Shown here one piece after another: positions 21,238-34,156 of a stretch of 64,000 nucleotides of DNA. A program made the position numbers and the translations under genes. The notes beneath the pieces are model-generated. The model worked only from the letters and a program-made list of their open reading frames with translations. It did no database searches and was not told where the DNA came from. Source of the stretch: Tretioscincus oriximinensis (Eukaryota; Chordata; Lepidosauria; Squamata; Gymnophthalmidae); assembly GCA_022410635.1 (NCBI GenBank), contig JAJVDF010000027.1:1537681-1601680 (forward strand), in the 5' to 3' direction. Position 1 is the stretch's first letter, and each line of letters starts with the position of its first letter.

Positions 21238-23091
21238 TAACAAATGTGGTTGGGCCTCCACTTATGGAACAAGGCAGTTCTATTGTAGGCAAATGGAAGT
21301 GCTTCTTCAATTCATCTTTTTTTGCTTACTCTTTTTCAATCTCATGGTAGGATACTTCTTTCTCTCATACCTTTCTCTCCCCCCCTGTGCTCACTGTGAT
21401 TGGATGCTCACTCATCAGTCAAATTTGACTTTTCAAAATGAAAAGGTCATTGTCCTCTGCATTCTCATGTTTCCTATCCTTGCCTGTTATTTGTTTTGCA
21501 CACTATTTGCCACCATATTGGGAGCCACTGGGCCACCTCTCCTTCTTCTTCCTTACTGCTGAGAGTGGCCCTTAACATGGTGGCACTCAGGCAGTGCTTC
21601 TCGGTCTCCAGTGAGCTCCTCCTGGCCCTCAGATGGTGCTAAAGCTCTGTCAGCCAGACCTGTACATCCGATTGGCCTGCAATGTGTGGAAATTCAAGAT
21701 GTACTAGAGGTAACAGAAATAATCATCCCCACTACTCTCTTCGGCGCCTCTCCGTATCTAGGAAATGGACCCCAGGAGCTTGGCTTGGCCACAGCTGGCT
21801 ATCACAAGGTCAACTATAAAGAACCATACTATTGAAAGGGATTCTGAAGAAAAGGGAATCTGAACTAGAAAGATTTGCTGTTATACGGATAATTCAGTAG
21901 TTGACATAATTAATTGTTGGATGGATTAGACTTTTTAAAATATTTCTGTAAATATCTTTCTGAACCCAGGAATTGTTTTTTTACTCAGTAATCTGTTTAA
22001 TACAATGTTTAGAATTTTAAGCCATGCCCTTAAATATATTGAGAAAGCGATGTGATGGGCCAATCTATGTCCTTATATTCTTCCTTCTTTTAAATTTTAA
22101 AAATTGAACCAGTTAAAACAGAATTATTTTTATGGGATTTCCTTATGAGCGATATCAGTTTTACATGGGGTTTTTGTCACATGATTACCAAGTTTCTGCA
22201 GATATGTATTGAAAGAGATTGAAGATCAACTCTTTCTCTATCCCCACAGAGCCTTAGGTGGGATCCCCACAAAGTCTGCCTAATGGATTTGTAGGATCAA
22301 CATGATGCCTCCGGCATACAAGAAAANGGNNCTNCCCNNCCCCCCCCCCCCCCCACCGAATTTCTTCTGGGGAAAAGCTCAATTTTTGCGAAAGGAGGGG
22401 TTGCTGATGCCTGGAGCCCTGGTGTCTGGTGTGCTTGGGATACCACGAGAAGATGCCAGCCAGTGCTCTTTTCCAGAATGTCCATGTATATTTATTTATT
22501 TATTTGCATTTTTATTCTGCTGAATACCTGAAAGTTTCAGGGCGGTTCTCAATAAAAACCGGAATTAACATATTAAAAATGACTGCCAGAATGTAGGGAA
22601 GGGAGAGCTGTTTTTCAGTCAGAGGTGAGGTTAAAAAGATATGTCATTAGTGATTTTCTGAATGAACGAATGATGCCCCATCTATCCCCTTTGCCTCCCC
22701 CATCCCTCCACTCCTTGATTCTACCCATACACCCTGTGAACAGCCTGTTCCTTCCTTCCCAGCCTCATGCAGTTTCTCCCCTCTACCTCTACTCCCCGCC
22801 CTCCCACCCAGCCTCCCTCCAACTTTGCCACCATCTTTGCACCCCTCCCCTCCTTCCCAATGGAGTTCATCCGTTGAAACGTAATGCTGAAAAATTGGAC
22901 TAGCAAAACAAAACGTTTCAGTGTTATTTCCATTTAATTTGTATACTGTATTTTTTAAAAGAAATTGCCGCAGGTGGTTTACAATATGAACATTATACAT
23001 TGCATACTGAAACAACCGTGTTAATTCAACTGGTATTGTTGCCAAAATAATGTGAAAAGAGGATTAGGAGGGGAAATATTGGGGGTAAAAC
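21238..23091. other. Unassigned sequence with poly-C and pyrimidine-rich tracts
   Basis: Six Ns at 22327-22339 precede a C15 run (22340-22354), a likely sequencing or consensus problem. A reverse SINE/LINE tail relic lies at 22492-22580. From 22677 to 22860 the plus strand is strongly C/T-rich. The 150-codon frame at 21110 includes the CR1 relic and is hydrophobic only by composition. Confidence 0.45.
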
Positions 23092-23093
23092 TA

Positions 23094-23498
23094 AGGCCCT
23101 ATGCACAGCCAGGGTTATAGTTTGGGATAGCAGGATGTACCGGGCTGAGCAATCACTTCCCCTGGGCACACCTACCACATTCTTCCACGATGGTGCCCTA
23201 CTCAGAAGGAGCATGGTCAGTGCCATGGCAACATGCACACTGCTGTCACACTGATGTAGCTCCTGTGTGACAGCTCCCTGATTCACTGCCGGGATCGTGA
23301 TCTCCTGCGACTTCGGCCGAGATCTTGCACCAGCAGCACATGGCAGCACATGACACACTCCGCCACAAAATCAGATTATATCTGCTCCCAAAAGTTGTGC
23401 AGTTAAGGAGAGTTGTAGCGAGTGGATCACTGACAACCCTTGAAGACATGGGTTGCCTGGATGGTGCTTCAATAGGCACATTAGTGTGCACAGGGCCT
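23094..23498. mobile_element. Possible TIR DNA transposon
   Basis: Left aggccctatgcaca and right tgtgcacagggcct are inverted with one difference. The interior (gttgtagcgagtggatcact, gacaacccttga) is shared with 51985-52090, supporting a dispersed element. No unambiguous target duplication. Confidence 0.55.
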
Positions 23499-24241
23499 AA
23501 ATATAGAAGTGATTATAGTTATGCACGTCTTCAGTAAATGAGGTGATATTTCTGGATATTAGTTGCAAAGCAAAACGAACAGAAAAGTGCTAGTATACTC
23601 ATGTCCTCTGCTCAGAATTCCTAGAGTCATGTGGATGATTATTTTAAGAAAAGGACCTTTTTATATCCCGAGGGAACCCATTGCTGGATCTACTAGTCTG
23701 TCCCAATGTCAAGCAACTTAAATGTCAAGCAAAAGCAACTAAAATAAAGAAGAATGCTCCTTAAACATCCAGCCAGTGCAGGAGAACTGTCTGGTAATAC
23801 TTTTGTTTTGAAGTATATACCTATGTAAGATGCTAAAACAAACCGCAACAAGCAAACAAAAACCCCAAGAGAATTTCCTAGTGTCCTTGCTTGTGAACTT
23901 ACTCCTGAGAAAGCTGTTTACATAAAAAAAACCTTAGGAGCACTGTAATTAGTTGCCAGAGAAAACAAATGTTTCCCTACAGAAGAAAGAACAATGCTTT
24001 GGTTGCGGAGTGCTCAGAGAACATTAAAAAGATACTTCTGAGCCCTGATATTTCTGCCCAAAGTCAGTAAAGCTTTACAGAAATAAAAAAATGGATTGTG
24101 CGAGAAAAACTTGATACCCTACTCAGTCCAAAAACAAGAACACTAGGCAGTCCTTGTGAGTATTTTATCTTAAGAATAACGCTCTGTAAACCTTTTTCTT
24201 CAGTACTGAATTGGGAAAGCATAAGTAAGATAAACCAGATG
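23499..24241. other. Unassigned sequence
   Basis: No gene or repeat end recognised. Confidence 0.35.
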
Positions 24242-24243
24242 TA

Positions 24244-24453
24244 GGCTGACCAGATGACCCCATTTGGGTGTGTGTGTGTTGAAAACCCAGTTTTGCGATG
24301 CCTCCTGGTTTTTCCTGAGGGAATTTTTTTTTTTAAAGAATTTTTTTTCTGAAAAAAAAATCTTTTTTTGATAATATTTTTCAAAAGCAAAAAACATAAG
24401 GCACTCCAAAACCGGGTTTCTACACACCCCCCCCAAGGGGCATCTGGTCAGCC
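24244..24453. mobile_element. TA-flanked palindromic MITE, copy 3
   Basis: TA + ggctgaccagatgacccc at the left, catctggtcagcc + TA at the right. The centre is T-rich then A-rich, so the whole element can fold back. Contains a short (GT)n near 24268. The 108- and 78-codon minus frames are shadows of the A/T arms. Confidence 0.9.
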
Positions 24454-27400
24454 TAACAGAGTAATTAAAAAGTCAACAAGACATCCCATTCCGCACGTGT
24501 TTTCATCTTATTCATCTACTGATGTATGACTGGATGCAGAGACAACTTTTAGGTGGAAAGACCATTATTCCAGTCCCCTCATATTATATTAAATCTATTT
24601 CAGTGGGGTTTGCAGCATTGAATTAACATAGAAGAGATCAAGGAGAAGAGATCAACAGAGAAGAGACCAAGCTTTCTTCAAAAAAAGTGTGCCTTTGATC
24701 TCCCATTTCTCTTTATCTCCATATCACATACACGATATTCACCCACCCACACAAGTAAATGCAGGTATGATCAAATACCTTTGGCAATATAGCATAGTTA
24801 CTTTTCTGAAGTTCTCTTTGGCAGCTTTCTAGAGGATTATTAATATATATTGTATATTGTGGATTTGGGTGTACATATGCAGATATTCCTCTTCTCCTCT
24901 GCTCGTGCAATCATGTCTGTTACAAAATGGATTCAATCTCAAAGATATGAATATTCATGAGAAGGAAAACTCAACACACAACTGACAACTATTGACCAGC
25001 TAAAATATTGAAAAGTATCTTGTTCTTCTGATGGTTAAGTGTGGGCACATCTCCAAAAGAGTGAGGCTATGTCCAGAGTGAATCAACAATCTGCTTGCAA
25101 GTAGAATTTGTGTTGTTTTTTTCCCACATCAGATCTTATATAAACTGAGAGCAACTGGGTTTTAACACCAATGGTCTGGATAATCAGGTTACCAGAAAAA
25201 ATAAGTGATGAACCACAAGCATGAAAAATCTTGCTTGTCGGGAGTTGACAGAACCACAAAACAGGGTGAATTAAAATGTGTAAATCAATAACCTGTAAGT
25301 CAGTAAATCCTAGAATAAAGAAGGGCCATATGGATGCAGCCTGAGAGGTTGAATTAGCTACGATAGCAAGACCCAAGCAAAACCTCAGCTTTCCTTACCA
25401 TTTTCATGATCCTGATCCAGTAATCATTGGTACTTTTCAGCAATCTTTTCTCCTGACATTTTAGTTGTGAAAAATGATCATAGAAAAAATTAACTTGTAG
25501 CATTTTCCCTAAATAATTAATTAAGATGCAGGAAACTAGAGATGTTGTCAGTCAAATTAGTGCAATTTCTATTTTCACTTTTATGAGAAATCATTCCTCC
25601 TATTTAATTTCTCCTGATTGATTTCCTAAAATGCTTTGCATTTTTTAAAAAAATTGAGGTATGTGCTGGTTAACCTCCTTTCTTGCTAATACTAACGAGA
25701 AATACTAAGTATATAATGGGATTTTTAAGACCGCTGGAAAATGTGCAGGATGAAAAAAGTCAAGGAGGTGATTTGTAAAAGGAAATTTTATCCATAATTC
25801 CTCTGACCTTCCTAAAAGGGAAATAAGTTCATAAAACAAACAAAGCAGCATTCCCAGACCATGAGAATTTCAGTGAAAGTCTCCTTTGGCATTTGAAAAA
25901 GGATTTTCCTTGATTTTTACAACTCTTGATGCATAAACAGTTGTAATAAGTTACATGTTTTGTGCACATTGTATTATATTAAATAAAACAATAGGTTTGT
26001 AGAGATAGCTGCATATTTTGTAATCTGGTCCAGGCATTTCAGGTGGGCATTCCTCAGCATGCATTGAAGAAGAAAAAAAGTGAAAACTAAGGAAGAGTAA
26101 TTGTTTTATTCCTGTCAAAATGGGGGGTATAGATGAATAATGAACTCACAGAAAACACATGCGTCTTGCTTGTTTTACTATAATTATTCTAAAAGAGGTA
26201 AAGACTGACTTCTTGCCTTAAGGCCATTTCTGCACACACCTGAGACAAGAAACCACCTGGAAGTCTAGTGTCTATACTCTAGTAGAAGCCACTATCTCAG
26301 TTTTTTGGTGGATCTTGACATTTAGGTCTGATGTGGACTAGGTCCTGTATTTCAGACAAAGAGCTGTGCAGATAACCTGCATTCAACTGCGGATCCATTT
26401 TATGAAGGAATAGTGGAAAAGTGTAGTCCAAAAAAGGTAACTCAGAAACTGATAAAGATGAGAATGAGCGGGACTGTGGTAATACTGGTTTCCAGAAGGT
26501 TTACACATATTTGCATTCCATTTTTGAGGTTGATGTGTGCTTCGTTTATTAGGAACGTTTGAAAATGTTTGGGCATCAGTGATAGTCCACTACTGTAGCT
26601 CACTAAAGTCATAGCAAGAAAGCACTACCACAAGCCTACCTTCATGTTTTGAAACTGTACCAGTAATTATTATGAGTATTAAGGTGACACATGATATGGT
26701 CATGAGATGCTGAGGGGAAAAAATCTCCCTGAAAAATGGAAGATAGAAGGTGGAATTCCTTGACAAGCCTCCTAAGGATAATGTAATCCCTGAATTTTAT
26801 AACAGTTCTCTTCTGTTTGCTATTTTTATAGGATCAAACTCAAAATGTTCTTTTGTGGCACAGGAATGTCTGATGCAGCGCACTCTGCAGCAGTTAACTG
26901 GTATAGTATATAATCATTTTTGCCTGGAAATTTAATCAATAAGCAGTAATGATGAGAACTGAAATAAAACTACTTGGCTACATTTGAGATCACTTTCTGC
27001 ACTACGAGAAACACTCTCATTTGTATCAACTACAAACCTACTTCGTTTCATTTTGTTTATTTACAAAACACTATCAGTGTGCTCTCCTTGTTTCTCTTCG
27101 TTGCTTCCTCTTGTGATGTCATTTGATTTCATTCACCATAAGGTGTTGTTCCCACACATGCATTTAATACTTCATTTTTGAAGAATTGGACTAAACCAGG
27201 AACCCCCCAACTTTTTCCTTTCTTTAATCCAGTTCTCCAGGACCTGAAGATAGATTAAAAGTATGCGTTGACAAAGAACCTGAGTGCTAAGATATGCTGT
27301 GTCATGATATAAAAGGATTACAGTATTAATTTAAAAAGGAAGGGCAAAGGAGAACAGATCAGTGTACTCAATACAATCTGCATCCAGACAGATTCCAGAC

Positions 27401-29379
27401 TGTGGAACTACCCTCGGATTGTGCTGAAATTACTGTACATGTTTGGGGCAATCCCAATACAGCCTGAAGATATAAGAATCAAATCCTGTAACAATGATAT
27501 ATGCTTATCTGTTTGTATGCTTGCTCCTGGACCCATAGTAGAAAATGAGTACTGCACAAATGTGGGTTGAAACCTGAAAATGGTAACCTTGTATAGGTAG
27601 AGACCGGTAATTACACCCTTCTTAATATTTTTGCAAATTCAGAATACTTGCACTACACCATAATAGAAGCAAATGTCTCTCAGCTGGTCCCATATCGAAG
27701 GGTGTCAAGTTAAAAATGACCTCTGGAAAAAGCTGTGTATGTGGTTAGTAATAGGTTAATCAGAGTACATTTCTACTTACGGTTTAAGGTTATTTTGCAT
27801 TGCAGTCATGTAAATGTCTTAATTTTAATACAATTTCTTCAGTTCTGATGAAAAATTGCACATTGTTTATTTGAAAGGCAGGATATTAGTGACTGCTGCT
27901 TTCACTCTCTTGTGAAGAGCCAGACACATGTTTACTCTCACAAACATATGCCTGGAACCATGTGGGAGGAAAAGCTGATGAAGAGGAAGTTTGTAATGGA
28001 AAAAGTGACAAGCATTGGGAGCATAAAATGTTTTTTCTTGTTACCACTTTCTCTTCCATAAATCCCACAATTAATTTTTTCCTGTTAAAGATATATAAAA
28101 GTAGTTTTAAAGTATCTACTTGCAATACTTAATGTATATGCTGCTCCTTAGGGATTCCATCAACATGATATCTGCTAATATTCTAGCTTGGAGTAGGAGC
28201 TGTCCTATTCTGAGGTGATGTAGGGCCTTTTTGCACTTTGACTGGGGATTAGTCCAAGCAAATAGCAGGAGCAGAGAATTCAGATTGCTTCAGTATTCCC
28301 TAGCCAGTCCAAAAGCATGTTTTGCATGTCATTTTTTAAAAATAAAATTGCACTGAGGGGATGAGTTAGCCAAGCACATACAACAATGAAAGGGTAGAGA
28401 ATGTCCTTGCCCAGGAAAATGGAAAATGTAGGAAACATTCCCCTCCACCCTCCACCTCAGTTAGTGTATGGAAATAGTTCCTGGAGATCATTTGCTTAAG
28501 CCAAGGACAAAACAGCCCATAATTTGAAAATTCTAGTTTAAGCACTTAGATGTTATAGAGACTAACAAAATAGATATCCGAAAGACTCAGACTACGTAGA
28601 TATGTCAAAATAATTTATTTGCAAATGTAGACTGCGGTACCTTCAAACAAAGCAAGAAGCTATTTTGAAGGATGCTTACATTTCCCTTGGCTGTCTTGGG
28701 CTTTTATTCTTCTTGAGCCATTTGGACTTAGTGACGAAAGGACCACAGTTGTAATAAGTGAATCTGAAAGACACCTAAGATTCAAAAGTATGTGCAGATC
28801 TTGCATTAGACCTCCACTGTATTCACTTATAGGTGAGAAGACTGACTAGAGTCTACTGCAGCCCATAATTTGCTTCTGGTCACTTTCAAATAGAGGAGAA
28901 AGCAAATCCCCTAAATCTTGATTCCCTCCAAATTGTTATAGACATTTTCCCTATCTCCTCCCAGTGGTGGTACCTATGTATTTAATCTAACAGCAAATAG
29001 TACATCAGTCTGTCATGAATATAGTCAGGTATAGGCATGATTCATGAGAAACACATATGAGCTGATCTCAAGGTGAAAATCATGGCAAACAAATCTTATG
29101 CACTTGAACCAGTGATGGGATAAAATCAAAGGTAGAAACTCTTAGCAGGGGAAGAGAAGTTCCTCCTCCAACAAGGCCCTGCTCCTTCTGGGAAACATGA
29201 CGTCTGGCCTGCCCACTTTTGGATCATTTGACTTTTAGCCCTACACCTTTTTGGGTCTCATGACTTCCTTCTTTGCCATCTTTTGGGAAACAAGGCACCA
29301 GGAAGTGGATAGGGCACACAGAGAGGGGGAAACTTGGATCCCAGAGTTTTTCCCTCATATAGCCCCCTAAAACTTGAGG

Positions 29380-29403
29380 GAATCTCATATATGTATGAGA
29401 TTC
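29380..29403. repeat. 10-bp-arm palindrome
   Basis: gaatctcata, loop tatg, tatgagattc. Perfect arms. Related in sequence to the tatgagaatctcat motifs near 4.1 and 59.7 kb. Confidence 0.8.
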
Positions 29404-32039
29404 TTGTATCAGTTTCCAACATTGGCTTGAACAACCTGATACTTCATAGCTTCAGAAAAAGTATTCACAATTATAAAATATCTGGCAAATTTTGTGAAGA
29501 CTGGATGTGAACCATTAAATTGACTCTTCTACCATCACACCGACAGAGGGTCTTATTTTTCTATGTATGAGCATAGCCTAAATTTATCTGTAAATATAAG
29601 ATCATTCCATTTGTATTTGGCAATTCTTCCTCATTCTGATTAGGAAAATGCCACTATAATTCCTTTGTGTGATTATAATCTTAAATTTGCCATTTTGTCA
29701 GAGAATATTTCACTACATGTTTCCTGTAAAAAGTTTTAGTATTTTTTAAAAAAACCCCACACACATCATTTTTGAGATTCTTTCTGTATGTTTTTTAGGT
29801 TTCACTGTTTTACAGTTGCTTTGTAATACAGCAGACTTACTATTTTTCCGTGGTTATGAGACTGACGAAACAGGGAAAAAAGAAAGAAAGGAAAATGGTT
29901 TTATTATCATGCACAGCATAGTTACGGCAAAGTAAACCTGTGTGATTTAATGAGCAATCTACTGGATGTTGTCCTGCAATACCTTAAGTTCAACTTCTCC
30001 ACAGCCATTTTACACGCTGGGTGGCCCATTTCTGTATTTCATTTGCTTTTATGTCAAGCAAAATAATGATAAACAGGATTACGAGTGAAGTAACAAATGA
30101 AGTTTCAAAGCATTCTTCCCGTTAAAAATGATACAGGAATGATTATTAATGATAATGGACTTTGAGCGCTTTACTGTATTTTATACGAGGTGATTCCTTT
30201 TATGGATGAATGGAGCATCATGCGTTCCAGGCAATATATTATGATTTATTGGGACCAGTGCTATGACTGGACAACTCCCTGCTTTTGCAGATGGAAGGCT
30301 CTTTGCTATAAACAAATCAGTCTTCATGTAGGAACATAAAGTAACTAAAAGTGATTAGAATACTGTTGTAATTATGAAAGCTTTTGGTGTTGGAGGGAAT
30401 ATTGTGTTGGAGGGAATATTGCCTGGAACATTCTAAACACTCACTGGTATTGTTGGAAATACAACATTACTATCTTCCCATGTATGTGTGTCCATTCATC
30501 AAAAGGGTGGGGGAAGTACATTAAATAGTTTAGAAATTTGCACTGAAGAACTTGCTGTTCGACTGGGCTAACACAGGGCCTGTTGGCGTCTGTTTTAGCC
30601 TGCAATGGTATGTGGACAGCAGCCTACTGGACAGTAGCCTATTTTCTGGAATAAGACCTAGTGCAAATCAGGGGATAGTATTTCCATCTCACCTCTAATC
30701 CACATTAAAGGCTATAGCATGGAATACATTTGGCAAGTGCATTAAAGTTAACATTCTGGTGTGCAGCTTTTGATTTTTTTTCTTTTTTTACTGTGGCCAT
30801 GGTCATATTTTAGATAATCTTCAGCCCTAAAGAATGAGGCTTAAATAGACCCCTCCATCTCTTCCAGATTTAATCCATTTTTCAGGACTGAAGATGAACT
30901 GAGGAATTAATGAATGGGTAAATTTATTAAATCCCAGGCCAAAATGACAATTACTTGATGAAGCAACATAAAGATAAGGCAAACAAGCACAATACAGTTA
31001 AAGTAAATCATGGCCTTCGTGCAAGTGTACAATGGCTAAGACTGTGATAAAATTAACATTAACAGATGCCCAATTGGAACATACAAAGACTAGAAAACCT
31101 CAGTTGGAGCACTTTTAAGCATGAATGCTAAGTTTGGGAGCAGACTAGTGCAGTTCTAAGCTATTATCTGATCCAACTTCCACCATACAGAGAAGCAGCA
31201 GGCAGTTGGAATGGCCCAGGTGACACCTGGATCACGGTGCCATTTTGCCAAGATTTCCCTCTCCAAGTATTGACCCAAATTTCTGACCAGCTTCTCCCAC
31301 ATTCTTCCCATACATTTCAAAAATAAAGTGTGGTTAGAGGTGAATGATTAAAAGTATTTAGCACTGATTGGGTCATTGAACAAAATGTTTTGAACATAAC
31401 TACTTCTCTCAAAATATTCCTTATTGCTGCTCTTATTGTGGCCTTTTTGCATTTTAAAGAACTCACTATTCCCCATTGTCTGCATGAGAATAGTGACAAT
31501 ACACATCAAATGTGTAATAACAACTCCCTAAAGTGCGTTAGCGCAAAGTGCAGCAGCAAATGTGCATTAGCAATATCTTGTTTGATGTAGGATAGATCTG
31601 CATGGTCAGATGAAAACAATGTTTTTGCAACAGCTGGGATCTGAAGTGCTTCCAAGATGTAGTTTTGGATCCATTTCCAAGGTTTCAGCGCTTTTTGCAA
31701 AGACTTTTGCAATTGTTAGGTAGTTTGCAATGACAACTTCAGAGCCGATGCTGCCCTTTGGAGGCAGTGCTGACATGAAGTGGATGCAGTGTGTGATTTT
31801 CTGCATCATCATATGCAACAACAGCATAGCAGCACATGATATTCCACTTCTAATGTGGATCTAAGAGTTGAATACAAACATGTGTGGCTGCAGCTAGTCC
31901 ACCTCAAGCTAAAGTACATTAACAAATATATTTAAGGCAGATAGATTCCAAAAGTGCCTTTGTCTAAACTGAGGCTTAGTCTTGCAGCAATATATTTCAA
32001 CTTCCCTTCCTTACTTTCTAGTATTCAATAATCTTCTAA

Positions 32040-32300
32040 GCATGAAAGCTAGTCTAATCTTGCGATTAGAGTGTCTGACTCTTTTATCTGGTAGCTTCCC
32101 AATTCAATTCTGCACCCCTACATGAAGCCAGTTAGATGTCCTGAAGCTAGTCACATTTCTTCAGTACTTTCTAAACCTTACCTACTTCACAAGGTATTTG
32201 TTGTGAAGAAAAGAAAGGAAGGTTATACTTTAAATCCCACCAGGTGAGAAAACAGGGTATAAAAACCAACTCCTATTCTCTCCCTCCTCCTCTTCCTCCT
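32040..32300 (+). mobile_element. Old MIR-like SINE with alternative tail
   Basis: cttgcgattagagtgtctga head, cccaattcaattctgcaccc, ccttacctacttcacaaggt, then a tail ccaccaggtgagaaaacagg…taaaaaccaactcc and a C/T-rich end. Same arrangement as at 18.17-18.38 kb. Confidence 0.7.
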
Positions 32301-33937
32301 CGATTAACCTGTAGAAAATCCATTTTTTGTCCTCAATAGAATTCACTAGAGGGCAGTAAAACTTTTCTGATTCTCCCTATTTGAATATCGTTACCCTTCC
32401 AAAGAGTGCTTTTAAAGTCTATATAAGGTGAAAGGAAAATAAAAGAAAAAAGAAAAGGGAAAAAAATCACACCAAATAGCTTTGTTTTGAGCAGGAAAGT
32501 TAGAAGTCCATTATTTTCCTCACTGATTGTTCAACCTAAAGTTCCTCACTCAAAACAAAGGTATTTGATGTGAACTTTTATTTTCATTTTTCTTCAAACA
32601 AATCTAATATTTTCAGTTGCTGCCCCTTCTTAGGGGACTCAACTGACTTGGAAGCAAGAAACTCAGCAGAATCAAACATGTATTTTCTTGCTTTATGTTA
32701 CATAGATGGATTGCTTAATTGATTGAATTGACTGCTCTCCATCTTTCCACTATCAATGCAAGGGTAGTTTACAATTCAATAATAGAAGAAGTTAAAGGAA
32801 AATGAATGAATGAATGAATATGATTAGAAAAATGATACAAAACTGAATAAGACCTCAATCAGAGGCTCACAATGCAATGGGGGAGCAGCCTGGATTGGAT
32901 AGAACATAGTCCTAGAATGCAGAAGATTCAAAATGGCCACATAAATTGGGAAAGTAATAAATACCAGTCCTGGAGGTATGTGGGAGGGCATACAAACCAC
33001 CCTGTTTTGCAGGGGAGCCATTTTGGTGGTTCACAGACAAACACTTGTGATCTTCAGAGTGGTGCAGGCTATCCTGGATTAGCCACCCAAAGTGTGAATG
33101 GCCTTGTTCTAATATAATTGGACCAGCAGGGAACCATTCCAGTCTAAACAGTCCTAGCCAGAGCAGTGCAAACCACATAAATGCAGCAATGCTGGCTTGT
33201 ATTTGGAGTTTTGACCTATCCTTGGCAGACTTTGTCATAAACATTTTCTTTTTTGTTTGTTAACCATTCATATTTTCTACTAATTTGAGAACACAGATAA
33301 GATGAGAATTCACTAGAAGTGAGAAAAGCCGTTGAACAAAACTGCAGATTTACTACAAAGCTGACTCTATCAGCAAAATACCTAAGAAAGAAAAAAAATC
33401 CCATCTCATTCCCTTCAGTCATATATGCCTTAAAATTCCAGTGCATGAAAGAGAGCACATGGAGGACCAGGATGTCACTACCATGCATGTCAACCAGCTG
33501 TGATTTTGCAGTTCTGTCTCTGGTGACTTTTCATCGTATCCAAGCCCCATGTCAACACGGCAGACACCAGGGCTCTGGGCAGCTTCCTGTTAGAAGAGTT
33601 TTTCATGCTGATGTCTGAAAACATCAGCAACCTCTCCTTCCACGACAAGAGAGCTTTTTCTCGGGAGGATAATGCAAGCTCCATTGCCTTGTATGGCAGG
33701 AGCATTGTGATGATCCTACCAACATGGTAGGAGAATCTTGTGTAAAAGCAGTCACTATCTTAGAAAACTCCACATGTATTCCATGGATGCATGCTGCAGA
33801 GATTATGTCTGCCCCGCCCAAAGTATTCTAAGTCTGAAATACAGTGGATAGTATAGCACAATCTGGTGATTGGCTAAATTTACACTATATCCAGATTATT
33901 TTCAGAGAAATAGCTGTGTTAATCTTAGTTCAGAAAG

Positions 33938-34156
33938 TCCAGCAAAGGGGCTTGTAGAACTTGGAGATCAACAAGAAAAAGGTAGGTAGCATGAGCTTTC
34001 GTTGGTGCATCTACTTCAACAGGTTCTAGAGGACTAATGTCAGGAACAGCCTTTTATTGGTCCCCTAGCATCTGAAGAAATAGATGCGTCTTTGAATTCT
34101 CTTGCCGCCAACCTTTCTTTTGTTAGTCTCCAAGTGCTACAAGCCCCTTTGCTGGA
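33938..34156. mobile_element. Palindromic MITE (tccagcaaaggggcttgtag family)
   Basis: Left tccagcaaaggggcttgtag… and right …ctacaagcccctttgctgga are inverted, and the pairing continues for about 45 bp with few mismatches. The interior has gcatgagctttcgttggtgc and catctacttc, typical of a repeat widespread in reptile genomes. Fragments occur near 39.55, 52.2 and 57.72 kb. Confidence 0.8.

Larger units (their letters stand above)
24454..33937. other. Repeat-poor, AT-rich region
   Basis: I see no gene and few recognisable repeats over about 9.5 kb: members of the ctgaagat motif family at 27180-27262 and 30852-30903, a near-palindrome at 29380-29403, a decayed SINE at 32040-32300 and (GAAT)n at 32803-32820. 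Parts at 25400-26100 and 29860-30400 have the texture of conserved noncoding DNA (AT-rich, homeobox-like TAATTA/ATTA cores), but conservation cannot be judged from one sequence. Confidence 0.45.

Noticed and set aside
21110..21562. 150-codon frame with apparent membrane segments
   Set aside because: Its first third is the CR1 3' UTR, and the hydrophobicity comes from T-rich DNA. No family resemblance.
22625..23045. Proline-rich plus frame and glycine-rich minus frame
   Set aside because: Products of the C/T-rich tract at 22.68-22.86 kb.
31317..31827. Several 60-73 codon frames on both strands
   Set aside because: Mutually overlapping, without domains, and in AT-rich unassigned DNA.
33216..33705. 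Possible exons in frames of 71-99 codons
   Set aside because: No consistent splice signals joined to a recognisable protein; the peptides match nothing I know.
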